A stretch of 6,023 nucleotides of DNA, taken from contig URUW01000112.1 of assembly GCA_900551205.1 (NCBI GenBank), forward strand, positions 1 to 6,023. The letters are read 5' to 3'. Below are positions 1 through 6,008 of the stretch, one piece after another. Both the position numbers and the translations under genes were made by a program. A model generated the notes under the pieces. That model saw only the letters and a list, made by a program, of their open reading frames with translations, searched no databases and was not told the origin of the DNA. Source of the DNA: an uncultured Collinsella sp. GTDB lineage: Bacteria > Actinomycetota > Coriobacteriia > Coriobacteriales > Coriobacteriaceae. The stretch's first letter is position 1. The number at the start of each line of letters is the position of its first letter.

Positions 1-2
1 TA

Positions 3-69
3 AGTTGCGGTGGAATAGTTCCTGTTTTGACTTTCAGAGGCCTTAAACAGGAGCTATTCCACCGCAGCT
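3..69. repeat. Long imperfect inverted repeat (25-bp arms, 17-nt loop)
   Basis: Positions 3-27 pair with 45-69. The arms contain the core TGCGGTGGAATAG and its complement CTATTCCACCGCA. Within 25 pairs the only deviations are T5/G67 and T19/G53, and the loop is 28-44. Both deviations are G-U wobbles if the plus strand is transcribed but A-C mismatches on the minus strand, so the RNA folds better from the plus strand. Neither side shows a T-run typical of an intrinsic terminator. It lies 15 bases past the stop codon of the minus-strand transporter gene. It could be a dispersed palindromic element (REP- or MITE-like), a factor-dependent transcript end, or the end of a plus-strand unit lying to the left. 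The structure is directly visible; its role is open. Confidence 0.85.
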
Positions 70-84
70 GATGAGGGGGCGTGA

Positions 85-1281
85 TTAGGCGACGGGCTTT
101 GCACGGCGTATGGCCGGGAACAGTACGGTGATGGCGAGGATGACGCCCACGACGGTAATCGCCCCGCCCGCGAAGCCAATCCAAGCGATACCGGGACCCG
201 AAACCACGGCGCCACCGATTGCGGTGCCCGTGCCGATACCCAGATTGAACAGGCCCGAGAAGATCGACATGGCGACAGCCGACAAATCCGCCGGTGTGTA
301 CTTGATGAGCTCGGCCTGAAACGCCACGTTAAAGGCCGTGGAGCAGCAGCCCCATAGCGCGCAAACAGCGAGAACGGCGACGAGCGACGGTGCGGCCGGA
401 CCCATGAGCAGCAGAGCCACCGGCACGCCGGAGAGTGTGATAGCCAAGAACGGAAAGCGATGCCCATCGAACAGTCGGCCGAACAGCCAGCTTCCGAGCA
501 GACCGGAGCAGCCAAACGCCGTCAGCGTCATGGTAATAGCGCTTGCGTCGACGTGCGCGACCTGTGCCAGGAACGGCTCGATATAGCTGTAACCCGCATA
601 ATAGCCGGTCGCCATAAAGACCGTGACCGCATACAGCGCGATGAGGAACGGGTTCTTGAGCAGCTCGGGCAGCTGTTTGAGCGTAAAGCGCTCGCCCGCC
701 GGTATGGCCGGGAACACCGCGGCTTGGTACACCACCGCGGCGGCAGAGAAGGCACCGACCGCGGCAAATGTCATGCGCCAGCCCACGGCAAGGCCGATGG
801 CGCGGCCGATCGGCAGGCCAAAGATCTGCGCGATGGACGAGCCCGTGGCGATTATGCTGATCGCGAGCGCCCCGTGGCGGGTGTCGACTAGGCGCGAGGC
901 CATGATCGAGGCGACTGACCAGAACACGGCATGCGCGCAGGCGACCACCAGACGCGCGCAAACCAAAATGGGATATGTCGGTGCCACAGCGGACAGGAAC
1001 TGGCCGAGCGAAAACACGGCCAAAACGCCCAGCAGCATCCGCTTGAACTCAAAGCGCGAGGCAAACACCATAAGCGGCAGCGACAGCAGCATGACGCCCC
1101 AGGCATAGACCGAGATCATGATGCCTGCCTGGGCCTCGGTGAGCGAGAACGACGCGGCGATATCAGTCAGAAGGCCGATGGGCATGAACTCCGACGTGTT
1201 GAATACGAACGCGCAGCAGGCGAGCCCGATAAGCGGGAGCCACTGCTTGAGTGAGATGCCATCTTGTCTTGCCTGAGCCAT
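85..1281 (-). CDS. sotB: SotB-type MFS efflux transporter (sugar/drug:H+ antiporter, DHA1 family)
   Basis: Predicted inner-membrane antiporter of 398 residues, the usual length for 12-helix major facilitator proteins. It closely follows E. coli SotB (YdeA), which exports arabinose and IPTG. Shared landmarks are FNTSEFMPIGLL (27-38) in helix 1, YAWGVMLLSLP (59-69) in helix 2, AHAVFWS (116-122) in helix 4, ATGSSIAQIFGLPIGR (145-160) in helix 5, GWRMTF (167-172), YSYIEPF (231-237) in helix 7 and MSIFSGLFNLGIG (338-350) in helix 11. The helix 2-3 loop SRFEFKRM (75-82) sits where motif A is found. There is no signal peptide. The ATG is supported by GGAGAGG about 8 bases upstream. The gene follows feoAB on the same strand but appears to have its own promoter. 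The family is clear; the true substrate (sugar, drug or metabolite) cannot be read from sequence. Confidence 0.88.
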   Translation of the reverse strand: MAQARQDGISLKQWLPLIGLACCAFVFNTSEFMPIGLLTDIAASFSLTEAQAGIMISVYAWGVMLLSLPLMVFASRFEFKRMLLGVLAVFSLGQFLSAVAPTYPILVCARLVVACAHAVFWSVASIMASRLVDTRHGALAISIIATGSSIAQIFGLPIGRAIGLAVGWRMTFAAVGAFSAAAVVYQAAVFPAIPAGERFTLKQLPELLKNPFLIALYAVTVFMATGYYAGYSYIEPFLAQVAHVDASAITMTLTAFGCSGLLGSWLFGRLFDGHRFPFLAITLSGVPVALLLMGPAAPSLVAVLAVCALWGCCSTAFNVAFQAELIKYTPADLSAVAMSIFSGLFNLGIGTGTAIGGAVVSGPGIAWIGFAGGAITVVGVILAITVLFPAIRRAKPVA

Positions 1282-1316
1282 GTAGAAACCTCTCCGATTG
1301 TCTTGAGCGGTGGGCG

Positions 1317-1346
1317 ATTATATAGCAACGGCCCCGCATCCGTCAG
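1317..1346 (-). promoter_or_regulatory. Predicted sigma-70-type promoter of the SotB-like transporter gene
   Basis: On the minus strand a perfect TATAAT -10 box lies at 1322-1317. An 18-base spacer separates it from CTGACG (1346-1341), a four-of-six match to TTGACA. The start point would fall near 1310, giving an untranslated leader of about 29 bases that contains the GGAGAGG ribosome binding site. The -35 box lies in the loop of the hairpin at 1329-1363 and the spacer lies in its stem, so promoter and terminator occupy the same DNA. Confidence 0.6.
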
Positions 1347-1363
1347 CAACAGATGCGGGGCCG
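1329..1363 (-). terminator. GC-rich hairpin, probable feoAB transcript terminator
   Basis: Positions 1329-1340 pair perfectly with 1352-1363 (12 bp, arm CGGCCCCGCATC on the plus strand) around an 11-nt loop. The hairpin begins about 40 bases past the feoAB stop codon. On the minus strand it is followed by TTGCTATATAAT, which is AT-rich but not a continuous U-tract, so termination may be partial. The plus-strand side (CAATCAACTC) has no T-run, so the minus-strand reading is preferred. Confidence 0.6.
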
Positions 1364-1404
1364 CAATCAACTCAATACACAGGGGTTGCGCCGTCAATAA
1401 ATAG

Positions 1405-3765
1405 CTAAGCCAACCCCAGCAATATGCCCGCCGAATGCACGACAAACGCCACGATCCAGGCGACCGTCACCTGAAACGCGAACACGGCAACGGCGTAGCG
1501 TCCGCCCAGCTCACTCTTGACGGCGCCGATTGCCGCTACGCAGGGCGGGTACAGCAGCGTAAAGACCAGGAACACATAAGCGGTAAACGGCGAAAACATG
1601 GTCGACAGTGCCGCGGGCGAGGTCGCGCCCAAAAGCACCGTGAGGGTCGAGATGACACTCTCCTTGGCGATAAGTCCGGTGACGAGCGCCGTGGATGCTC
1701 GCCAATCGCCAAAGCCGAGCGGGGCCAACACCGGCGCGATGATGCTACCCAGACCGGCAAGCAGACTCTGCGACTGATCGGCGACCACATTAAAGCGGAT
1801 GTCGAACGTCTGCAGGAACCAGATGACCACCGTAGCGGCAAAGATAATGGTAAAGGCCTTGGTAATAAAGTCCTTGGCCTTATCCCATGCCAGCATCACC
1901 GTCGTCTTGACGCTTGGCAGGCGATAGTTGGGAAGCTCCATGATAAACGGTACCGGGTCGCCCTTAAATGCCGTGCGGTTGAGCACCAAAGCCGCGATGC
2001 AACCGACTGCAATGCCAATCAAATAGAGCGAGACCATGGCGGGAACTGTCGCCTGCGGGAAAAACGCCCCGCACAGCAGACCGTAGACCGGCAACTTGGC
2101 CGAGCAGCTCATGAACGGCGTGAGCATGACCGTCATCTTGCGGTCGTGCTCGGATGGGAGCGTACGGGTCGACATGATAGCCGGCACGGTGCAGCCAAAA
2201 CCGACGAGCATGGGGACGAAGCTGCGGCCCGAAAGGCCAAAGCGACGCAGTACCTTATCCATAACAAAGGCCACGCGTGCCATGTATCCGGAGTCTTCCA
2301 GAATGGAGAGGAACAAGAAGAGCACGACGATGATCGGCAGGAAGGTCAGCACGCTACCCACGCCCGTGAGCACGCCGTCGACCGCGAGTGAACGCACCAC
2401 GTCGTTGGTGCCAAACGCCTTGAGGCCCGCGTCGGCCGAAGCAATGATGGCAGCAATGCCGTCCTCCATGAGGCCCTGCAACGCCGCGCCGATCACGCCG
2501 AACGTCAGCCAAAAGACGAGGCCCATGATCACCAGGAACGCCGGAATGGCCGTGTAGCGACCCGTCAGGATGCGATCGATCTTGACGGAGCGCACGTGCT
2601 CGCGGCTCTCGTGGGGCTTCACCACGCAGCGTCCGCACACGTCGCCGATAAAGGTAAAGCGCATGTCGGCCAACGCGGACAGGCGGTCGGTGCCCGCCTC
2701 GCCCTCCATCTGGGTAATGATGTGCTCGATGGCGTCGAGTTCGTTGCGGTCCAGGTGAAGCGCCTTTGTCACCAGCTCGTCGCCCTCGACCAGCTTGGTC
2801 GCTGCAAAACGCACCGGGATATGCGCCGTCGCGGCGTGGTCCTCGATAAGGTTGGCAATGCCGTGGATGCAGCGATGCAGTGCACCGCCGTCCGGACCGT
2901 CGGGCGCGCAAAAGTCCAGGCGGCCGGGACGCTCGCGGAACCGCGCCACGTGCAGAGCGTGCTCCACCAGCTCGCCGATGCCCTCGTTGCGGGCAGCGCT
3001 AATGGGGACAACGGGCACGCCCAGCAGGCTCTCGAGCAGGTTGACATCGATGGCGCCGCCGTTGGCCGTCACCTCGTCCATCATGTTGAGCGCAATGACC
3101 ATGGGACGGTCGAGCTCCATGAGTTGCAGCGTCAAATACAGGTTGCGCTCGATGTTGGTGGCGTCGATGATGTCGATGATGGCATCGGGATGCTCGTCGA
3201 GGATGAATTGGCGGCTGACGATCTCCTCGCCTGTGTACGGCGACAGCGAATAGATGCCGGGCAGATCGGTGACGCTCGCCTCGGGGTGATTGCGGATGGT
3301 TCCGTCTTTGCGGTCGACCGTCACGCCGGGAAAGTTACCGACGTGCTGGTTGGAACCCGTCAGCTGGTTGAACAGCGTGGTCTTACCGCAGTTTTGGTTG
3401 CCGGCGAGGGCAAAATGCAGCGGCGAGCCCTCGGGCACGGCCGTCTTTGCCGCGCGGGGCGAATACGTTCCCTCGCCGAGTGCCGGGTGCTCCGTCGTGC
3501 CGATTGCGGCGTTCACACGCGGACCCGTATCGGTGTCATGAATGCCCACGAGCTCGATGCGAGCGGCATCGTCCTTGCGCAGCGTCAACTCGTAGCCGCG
3601 CAGGCGAATCTCGAGCGGGTCGCCCATGGGGGCGTACTTCATCATGGTGACTTCGGTGCCCGGCGTTAGACCCATGTCCAAAATATGCTGTCGGAGCGCC
3701 TGATCGTCGGATGTCACCGATGCGACAACGGCGTCCTTTCCAATCTCGAGTGTATCGAGCTTCAC
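1405..3765 (-). CDS. feoB: Ferrous iron transport protein, FeoA-FeoB fusion
   Basis: A 786-residue membrane protein for GTP-dependent Fe(2+) uptake. Residues 1-75 form a FeoA (SH3-like) domain with the typical LRQHILDMGLTPGTEV. Residues 76-115 look like a linker. The GTPase domain follows: G1 GNQNCGKTT (122-130), switch region FPGVTV (145-150), G3 DLPG (167-170), G4 NMMD (227-230) and G5 SAA (256-258). FIGDVCGRCV (372-381) marks the end of the soluble part. The membrane core has the two gate-type segments with conserved cysteines, PFMSCSAKLPVY (550-561) and LLYPPCVAAIG (737-747). The FeoB part of about 670 residues is of normal Gram-positive length. The start codon is GTG, with AAAGGA about 10 bases upstream; no in-frame ATG fits better. 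FeoA and FeoB are separate proteins in E. coli, so the fusion fixes their ratio. No FeoC-like gene is next to it. Iron-responsive control is likely but not shown. Confidence 0.96.
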   Translation of the reverse strand: MKLDTLEIGKDAVVASVTSDDQALRQHILDMGLTPGTEVTMMKYAPMGDPLEIRLRGYELTLRKDDAARIELVGIHDTDTGPRVNAAIGTTEHPALGEGTYSPRAAKTAVPEGSPLHFALAGNQNCGKTTLFNQLTGSNQHVGNFPGVTVDRKDGTIRNHPEASVTDLPGIYSLSPYTGEEIVSRQFILDEHPDAIIDIIDATNIERNLYLTLQLMELDRPMVIALNMMDEVTANGGAIDVNLLESLLGVPVVPISAARNEGIGELVEHALHVARFRERPGRLDFCAPDGPDGGALHRCIHGIANLIEDHAATAHIPVRFAATKLVEGDELVTKALHLDRNELDAIEHIITQMEGEAGTDRLSALADMRFTFIGDVCGRCVVKPHESREHVRSVKIDRILTGRYTAIPAFLVIMGLVFWLTFGVIGAALQGLMEDGIAAIIASADAGLKAFGTNDVVRSLAVDGVLTGVGSVLTFLPIIVVLFLFLSILEDSGYMARVAFVMDKVLRRFGLSGRSFVPMLVGFGCTVPAIMSTRTLPSEHDRKMTVMLTPFMSCSAKLPVYGLLCGAFFPQATVPAMVSLYLIGIAVGCIAALVLNRTAFKGDPVPFIMELPNYRLPSVKTTVMLAWDKAKDFITKAFTIIFAATVVIWFLQTFDIRFNVVADQSQSLLAGLGSIIAPVLAPLGFGDWRASTALVTGLIAKESVISTLTVLLGATSPAALSTMFSPFTAYVFLVFTLLYPPCVAAIGAVKSELGGRYAVAVFAFQVTVAWIVAFVVHSAGILLGLA

Positions 3766-3787
3766 GCGCTCATCCTTTCGTTAGACG

Positions 3788-3813
3788 CGGTTAACCGTTT
3801 ACCGGGGCTAACC
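3788..3813. promoter_or_regulatory. Candidate metal-regulator operator upstream of feoAB
   Basis: A perfect 10-bp palindrome CGGTTAACCG lies at 3788-3797. A further TAACC sits at 3809-3813; on the minus strand it reads as part of GTTGGTTAG. GGTTAG/CTAACC half-sites are the core of DtxR/IdeR iron boxes, but the second half of a full 19-bp box is poorly matched here. The motifs lie 23-48 bases before the GTG start, in the probable feoAB leader, where a bound repressor could block transcription. This is an inference from motif and position only. Confidence 0.3.
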
Positions 3814-3828
3814 AACTCGTAACGACAA

Positions 3829-3861
3829 ATGATAGCGCTCTGAACTATTTTATAAAGTCAA
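3829..3861 (-). promoter_or_regulatory. Weak candidate promoter elements for feoAB
   Basis: On the minus strand TTGACT (3861-3856) is a good -35 box and TATCAT (3834-3829) a good -10 box. Their 21-base spacing is longer than the usual 16-18. The AT-rich TATAAAAT between them is the other possible -10, without a convincing -35. A feoAB start point somewhere near 3820 is likely; the exact promoter is not settled. Confidence 0.25.
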
Positions 3862-3886
3862 ATACCGATGTTTACCTGCGCAAACT

Positions 3887-4207
3887 TTATGCGGTGCGCC
3901 CCGAAAGCTCTTTGCGCATACCGCTCAGCGAGATCGAAACGGAACCCGACCGCGCGGTAGCAGTGAGTCGATCACCCTCGACTGACCCCGTGCATGCAAA
4001 GGGCGCCTTGCCCATCAAGACATGGGAGATAGTACCCGAGAGTTCAAAGAAATCGCCTTCAGCGCGGGCACTCGAGAGAGCGATATTGAGACCCCTGACG
4101 TTTAGTACTGCCCTGAGCACGCCGTTCACCCCATGTGAAAACGTCACCTCGCCGCGTTTACTCCCCACCGGCGTCTGGGCCGAAACCACATACGTACCCT
4201 CAAGCAT
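3887..4207 (-). CDS. Small beta-rich protein of unknown function
   Basis: A 106-residue soluble protein that I cannot assign to a named family. It begins MLEGTYVVSAQTPVGSKRG and continues with short alternating hydrophobic/polar stretches separated by glycines: LSGTISHVLMGKAPF near residues 56-70, CTGSVEGDRLTA around 71-82, then a C-terminal ISLSGMR. This pattern suggests a small beta-barrel or sandwich. There is no signal peptide, membrane segment, metal motif or obvious catalytic residue. The ATG at 4207 was chosen because AGGAGG stands directly upstream at the right distance; an in-frame start at 4297 would overlap the hydrolase gene. It starts 47 bases after the hydrolase stop codon with no convincing terminator between, so the two are probably one transcript. 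From memory, similar small 'GTY..TP.G..G' proteins occur beside oxidoreductases in Coriobacteriia, but I cannot verify this here. Confidence 0.75.
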   Translation of the reverse strand: MLEGTYVVSAQTPVGSKRGEVTFSHGVNGVLRAVLNVRGLNIALSSARAEGDFFELSGTISHVLMGKAPFACTGSVEGDRLTATARSGSVSISLSGMRKELSGRTA

Positions 4208-4210
4208 GGC

Positions 4211-4220
4211 TCCTCCTCTA
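4211..4220 (-). promoter_or_regulatory. Ribosome binding site that decides the start of the 106-residue gene
   Basis: The minus strand reads TAGAGGAGGA followed by GCC and then ATG at 4207. This strong Shine-Dalgarno sequence, with a spacing of about 4-6 bases, supports the short start over the longer open frame from 4297. Confidence 0.75.
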
Positions 4221-4254
4221 AGCAGACTTTTTGAAACGGGCAAGTAGTCTACTT

Positions 4255-5154
4255 TTACATATGGCGCTCCAGGAAGCGGAAGGCTAGGCGGATCCAAGGA
4301 CGGACTGCCACCTGCTTGTCCTCGTTGTCGACCGCGGTGTTGGCGTTGCCGAGCGAAAGGCCGTGACCGCCCTGGTCAAAGACGTGCATCTCGCAAGCGA
4401 CGCCCTCCTCGGCCATGCGCTGCGCAAACGGATAGACCTGCGCAATCGGCGCCGTCTTGTCGTCCGAAACGCCCCACACAAAGGTCGGGGGCATCTGGCG
4501 CGAAACGTGCGTGGTAGGGCAAATGTCGGCCAGGTGCTCATCGGTCGCCTCGCCGCCCGTCACCATCGACAGATAGTCGTTGAGCAAATCGCGCCCCGTC
4601 TTGCCACCCGTCTTGGGCACGCGCAGGTCGATGCGCGGGTCGCGCGTCTGCATATCGCGCACATAGGCAAGGTCGAGCAACGGATAGCCCAGCACCACGG
4701 CGTCGGGACGAATATCCTCCGGACGAGCCCCGGCAAGGCCCGCGAAAGGTCCGGTCTTCCACTGCGTTGCCAACGAGGCGCAGATCATGCCGCCCGCCGA
4801 GAAACCCACGATGCACACGCGCTTGGGATCGACATGCCACTCGTCGGCGTTGGCGCGCACGGTAGCGACCATCTTGGCGAGGTCCGCCTGCGGGTGCGGA
4901 AAGCTCACGTCGCCCGTGGCGCTCGTCACATAGTTGAGCACAAAGGCCTGGTAGCCGCGGTCCAAAAACGCAAACGCCACCGGGTCCTGCTCGTGCGGAG
5001 CGATATGCGTAAACCCGCCTCCGCCGCAGATGATCACCGCGGGGCGGCGGCCATTGGGCTTGTCGGGCAGCGGCTCGGCACCCAGATACGTAAACGTCGC
5101 CGGATAATCCTCGGTCGGCTCCTCGCCCCACAGCGCATGGTTCTCAATAATCAT
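4255..5154 (-). CDS. Alpha/beta-hydrolase, esterase/lipase type (possible carbohydrate esterase)
   Basis: A 299-residue cytoplasmic hydrolase without a signal peptide, resembling the Aes / BD-FAE-like esterases (COG0657 type) that cleave short acyl esters, often from sugars. The fold landmarks are in order: PAVIICGGGGFTH (38-50) gives the oxyanion-hole glycines; VGFSAGG (116-122) is the nucleophile elbow with Ser119; WGVSDDKTAP (227-236) supplies the likely acid Asp231; and QGGHGLSLG (261-269) supplies His264. The triad is therefore complete. The ATG at 5154 follows GGAGGGAGCACCT; the open frame continues upstream to 5988, but that part is antisense to the PTS gene. It is transcribed away from the PTS IIA gene and is followed at 47 bases by the small protein gene. 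The proximity to PTS suggests action on acylated sugars, but the substrate is unknown and a general carboxylesterase or peptidase is equally possible. Confidence 0.87.
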   Translation of the reverse strand: MIIENHALWGEEPTEDYPATFTYLGAEPLPDKPNGRRPAVIICGGGGFTHIAPHEQDPVAFAFLDRGYQAFVLNYVTSATGDVSFPHPQADLAKMVATVRANADEWHVDPKRVCIVGFSAGGMICASLATQWKTGPFAGLAGARPEDIRPDAVVLGYPLLDLAYVRDMQTRDPRIDLRVPKTGGKTGRDLLNDYLSMVTGGEATDEHLADICPTTHVSRQMPPTFVWGVSDDKTAPIAQVYPFAQRMAEEGVACEMHVFDQGGHGLSLGNANTAVDNEDKQVAVRPWIRLAFRFLERHM

Positions 5155-5259
5155 AGGTGCTCCCTCCGTGCGATTCGTGCGCACTCGTTTTTCGCACCTT
5201 AGCGTACCCCACTTGAGCCCGCGGCGCAGAAACACCCCCGCAATAAGTTGGCCTTCAAC

Positions 5260-5269
5260 TGATATATCA
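5260..5269. promoter_or_regulatory. Palindrome TGATATATCA in the divergent region
   Basis: This perfect 10-bp palindrome lies between the divergent hydrolase and PTS genes, 11 bases upstream of the predicted -35 box of the PTS gene. The position would suit an activator or shared operator. It is AT-rich and short, so it could also be incidental or part of a hydrolase promoter that I could not define. Confidence 0.3.
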
Positions 5270-5280
5270 CAAAATCGCTG

Positions 5281-5309
5281 TTCAGAGGTATCGTTGGACA
5301 GCGTAAAAT
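5281..5309 (+). promoter_or_regulatory. Predicted promoter of the PTS IIA gene
   Basis: TTCAGA (5281-5286, four of six bases of TTGACA) is separated by 17 bases from TAAAAT (5304-5309, five of six bases of TATAAT). The start point would be near 5316, leaving a leader of about 85 bases that contains the GAAACGTTTC palindrome. No better pair was found between 5155 and 5400 on the plus strand. Confidence 0.5.
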
Positions 5310-5340
5310 AGGAGCGCTGACCGTGCTGGGAAACACGTAC

Positions 5341-5350
5341 GAAACGTTTC
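5341..5350. promoter_or_regulatory. LacI/Cra-like operator candidate GAAACGTTTC
   Basis: A perfect 10-bp palindrome with a central CG step, the form typical of LacI-family operators; the E. coli Cra/FruR consensus is TGAAACGTTTCA. It lies about 25-35 bases downstream of the predicted start point of the PTS IIA gene and 50 bases before its ATG, where a bound repressor would block elongation or initiation. A near copy of the left half (GGAAAC) lies just upstream at 5329-5334. The binding protein is not in the window. Confidence 0.45.
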
Positions 5351-5400
5351 CGGCAAACCACACGCGTGCAACATGCGCGCCTGATACGTTGGAGGCATCT

Positions 5401-5964
5401 ATGGGTCTGCTCGATTCGCTCAAGTCCACGTTCACTTCGTCGGGCGAGGCGTCCGTTCCGCCCGCAGCAAGCTTCGCCACCCGCGAAGGCGTCATCTACG
5501 CTCCTGTCAACGGCGTGCTCGTCAATCTGAGTGAGGTTCCCGACGAGACCATCGCCTCGGGCATGCTCGGCCAGGGCTACGGCATCGAGCCCATTACCGG
5601 CACCATTTACGCCCCCGCTAACGGCCGTATCGGCGCCACCACCGTCACCAACCACTCCATCGGCATGATCACCGAGGACGGTCTTCGCGTGTTCATCCAT
5701 GTTGGCCTGGGCACCGTGGAAATGAACGGCAAGGGTTTTGCCCGCTTTGTCGAGATGGGCGACACGGTCAAGGCCGGCCAGCCGCTCATCAGCTTCGACC
5801 GCGACGCTATCAAGGCCGCCGGTCACGAGGACATTGTGACCGTCATCATCTCTGAGCTCGACCGCCTCAAGAGCATCGACCACGTCGGCGAGTCTGGCAC
5901 GCTTATCGGCGGCAATCCGCTCGTCAAGCTTGGCGATCCGCTGCTGGTTGCCAAGACCAAGTAG
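5401..5964 (+). CDS. crr: PTS system glucose-family EIIA component
   Basis: A 187-residue cytoplasmic phosphocarrier that takes phosphate from HPr and passes it to the IIB domain of a sugar permease. It matches the IIA-Glc fold (E. coli Crr, 169 residues) with about 10 extra residues before the domain. IYAPVNGVL (32-40) and VPDETIASGMLGQGYGIEP (46-64) open the domain, with Asp48 at the E. coli Asp38 position. TNHSIG (83-88) holds His85, equivalent to the supporting His75. VFIHVGLGTVEMNGKGF (97-113) holds His100, equivalent to the phosphorylated His90. Gly104 replaces the Asp94 of E. coli. DTVKAGQPLISFD (121-133) is the usual distal motif. The ATG at 5401 follows TTGGAGG by 6 bases. No IIB or IIC domain is attached or nearby, so it must serve permeases encoded elsewhere. 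A regulatory role like that of E. coli IIA-Glc is possible but not known for this lineage. Confidence 0.93.
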   Translation: MGLLDSLKSTFTSSGEASVPPAASFATREGVIYAPVNGVLVNLSEVPDETIASGMLGQGYGIEPITGTIYAPANGRIGATTVTNHSIGMITEDGLRVFIHVGLGTVEMNGKGFARFVEMGDTVKAGQPLISFDRDAIKAAGHEDIVTVIISELDRLKSIDHVGESGTLIGGNPLVKLGDPLLVAKTK

Positions 5965-5990
5965 CCAGGCCCCGCGCCACACAGCCAAAA

Positions 5991-6008
5991 GGCACCTCGT
6001 CAGGCGCC
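5991..6008 (-). terminator. Probable terminator of a minus-strand gene beyond the right edge
   Basis: Positions 5991-5997 pair with 6002-6008 around the loop CGTC. The one imperfect pair is a G-U wobble on the minus strand but A-C on the plus strand, and only the minus strand continues into TTTT (5990-5987). It therefore reads best as the end of a gene converging on the PTS gene from outside the window. An outer pairing GCCAAA (5984-5989) with TTTGGC (6017-6022) may extend it and let it serve both strands. Confidence 0.4.

Noticed and set aside
1435..2391. Long plus-strand open frame antisense to the feoB membrane region
   Set aside because: It is a shadow of feoB in GC-rich DNA, with a charged His/Arg/Asp-rich composition and no recognisable domain; the FeoB reading is unmistakable.
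2596..3669. Plus-strand open frame of 357 codons antisense to the FeoB GTPase region
   Set aside because: Same explanation: a codon-bias shadow without family features, opposite conserved G motifs.
3762..3773. Tiny open frame ATG AGC GCG TGA overlapping the feoAB GTG start
   Set aside because: Its ATG overlaps the only Shine-Dalgarno-like sequence (AAAGGATG), so it cannot be efficiently translated; a coupling role is not supported.
3826..3860. Fur box before feoAB
   Set aside because: AATGATAG resembles part of a GATAAT repeat, but the remaining units are missing, and the match is too poor to call.
4242..4254. AAGTAG-T-CTACTT inverted repeat between hydrolase and small protein as a terminator
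   Set aside because: At most 5 bp can pair once a loop is allowed, and no U-tract follows; it is too weak to separate the two genes.
4208..4297. In-frame upstream start at 4297 for the small protein
   Set aside because: It would overlap the hydrolase end by about 40 bases and lacks support, whereas AGGAGG stands directly before the ATG at 4207.
5246..5260. AGTTG/CAACT small hairpin in the divergent region
   Set aside because: Five pairs with a 5-base loop and no following T-run; it is expected by chance in this length.
5155..5988. The open frame of the hydrolase continues upstream on the minus strand across the PTS gene, giving a possible 577-residue protein
   Set aside because: The extension is antisense to a clearly recognised PTS IIA gene and has no family resemblance. 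The ATG at 5154 has a good ribosome binding site and starts a complete hydrolase.
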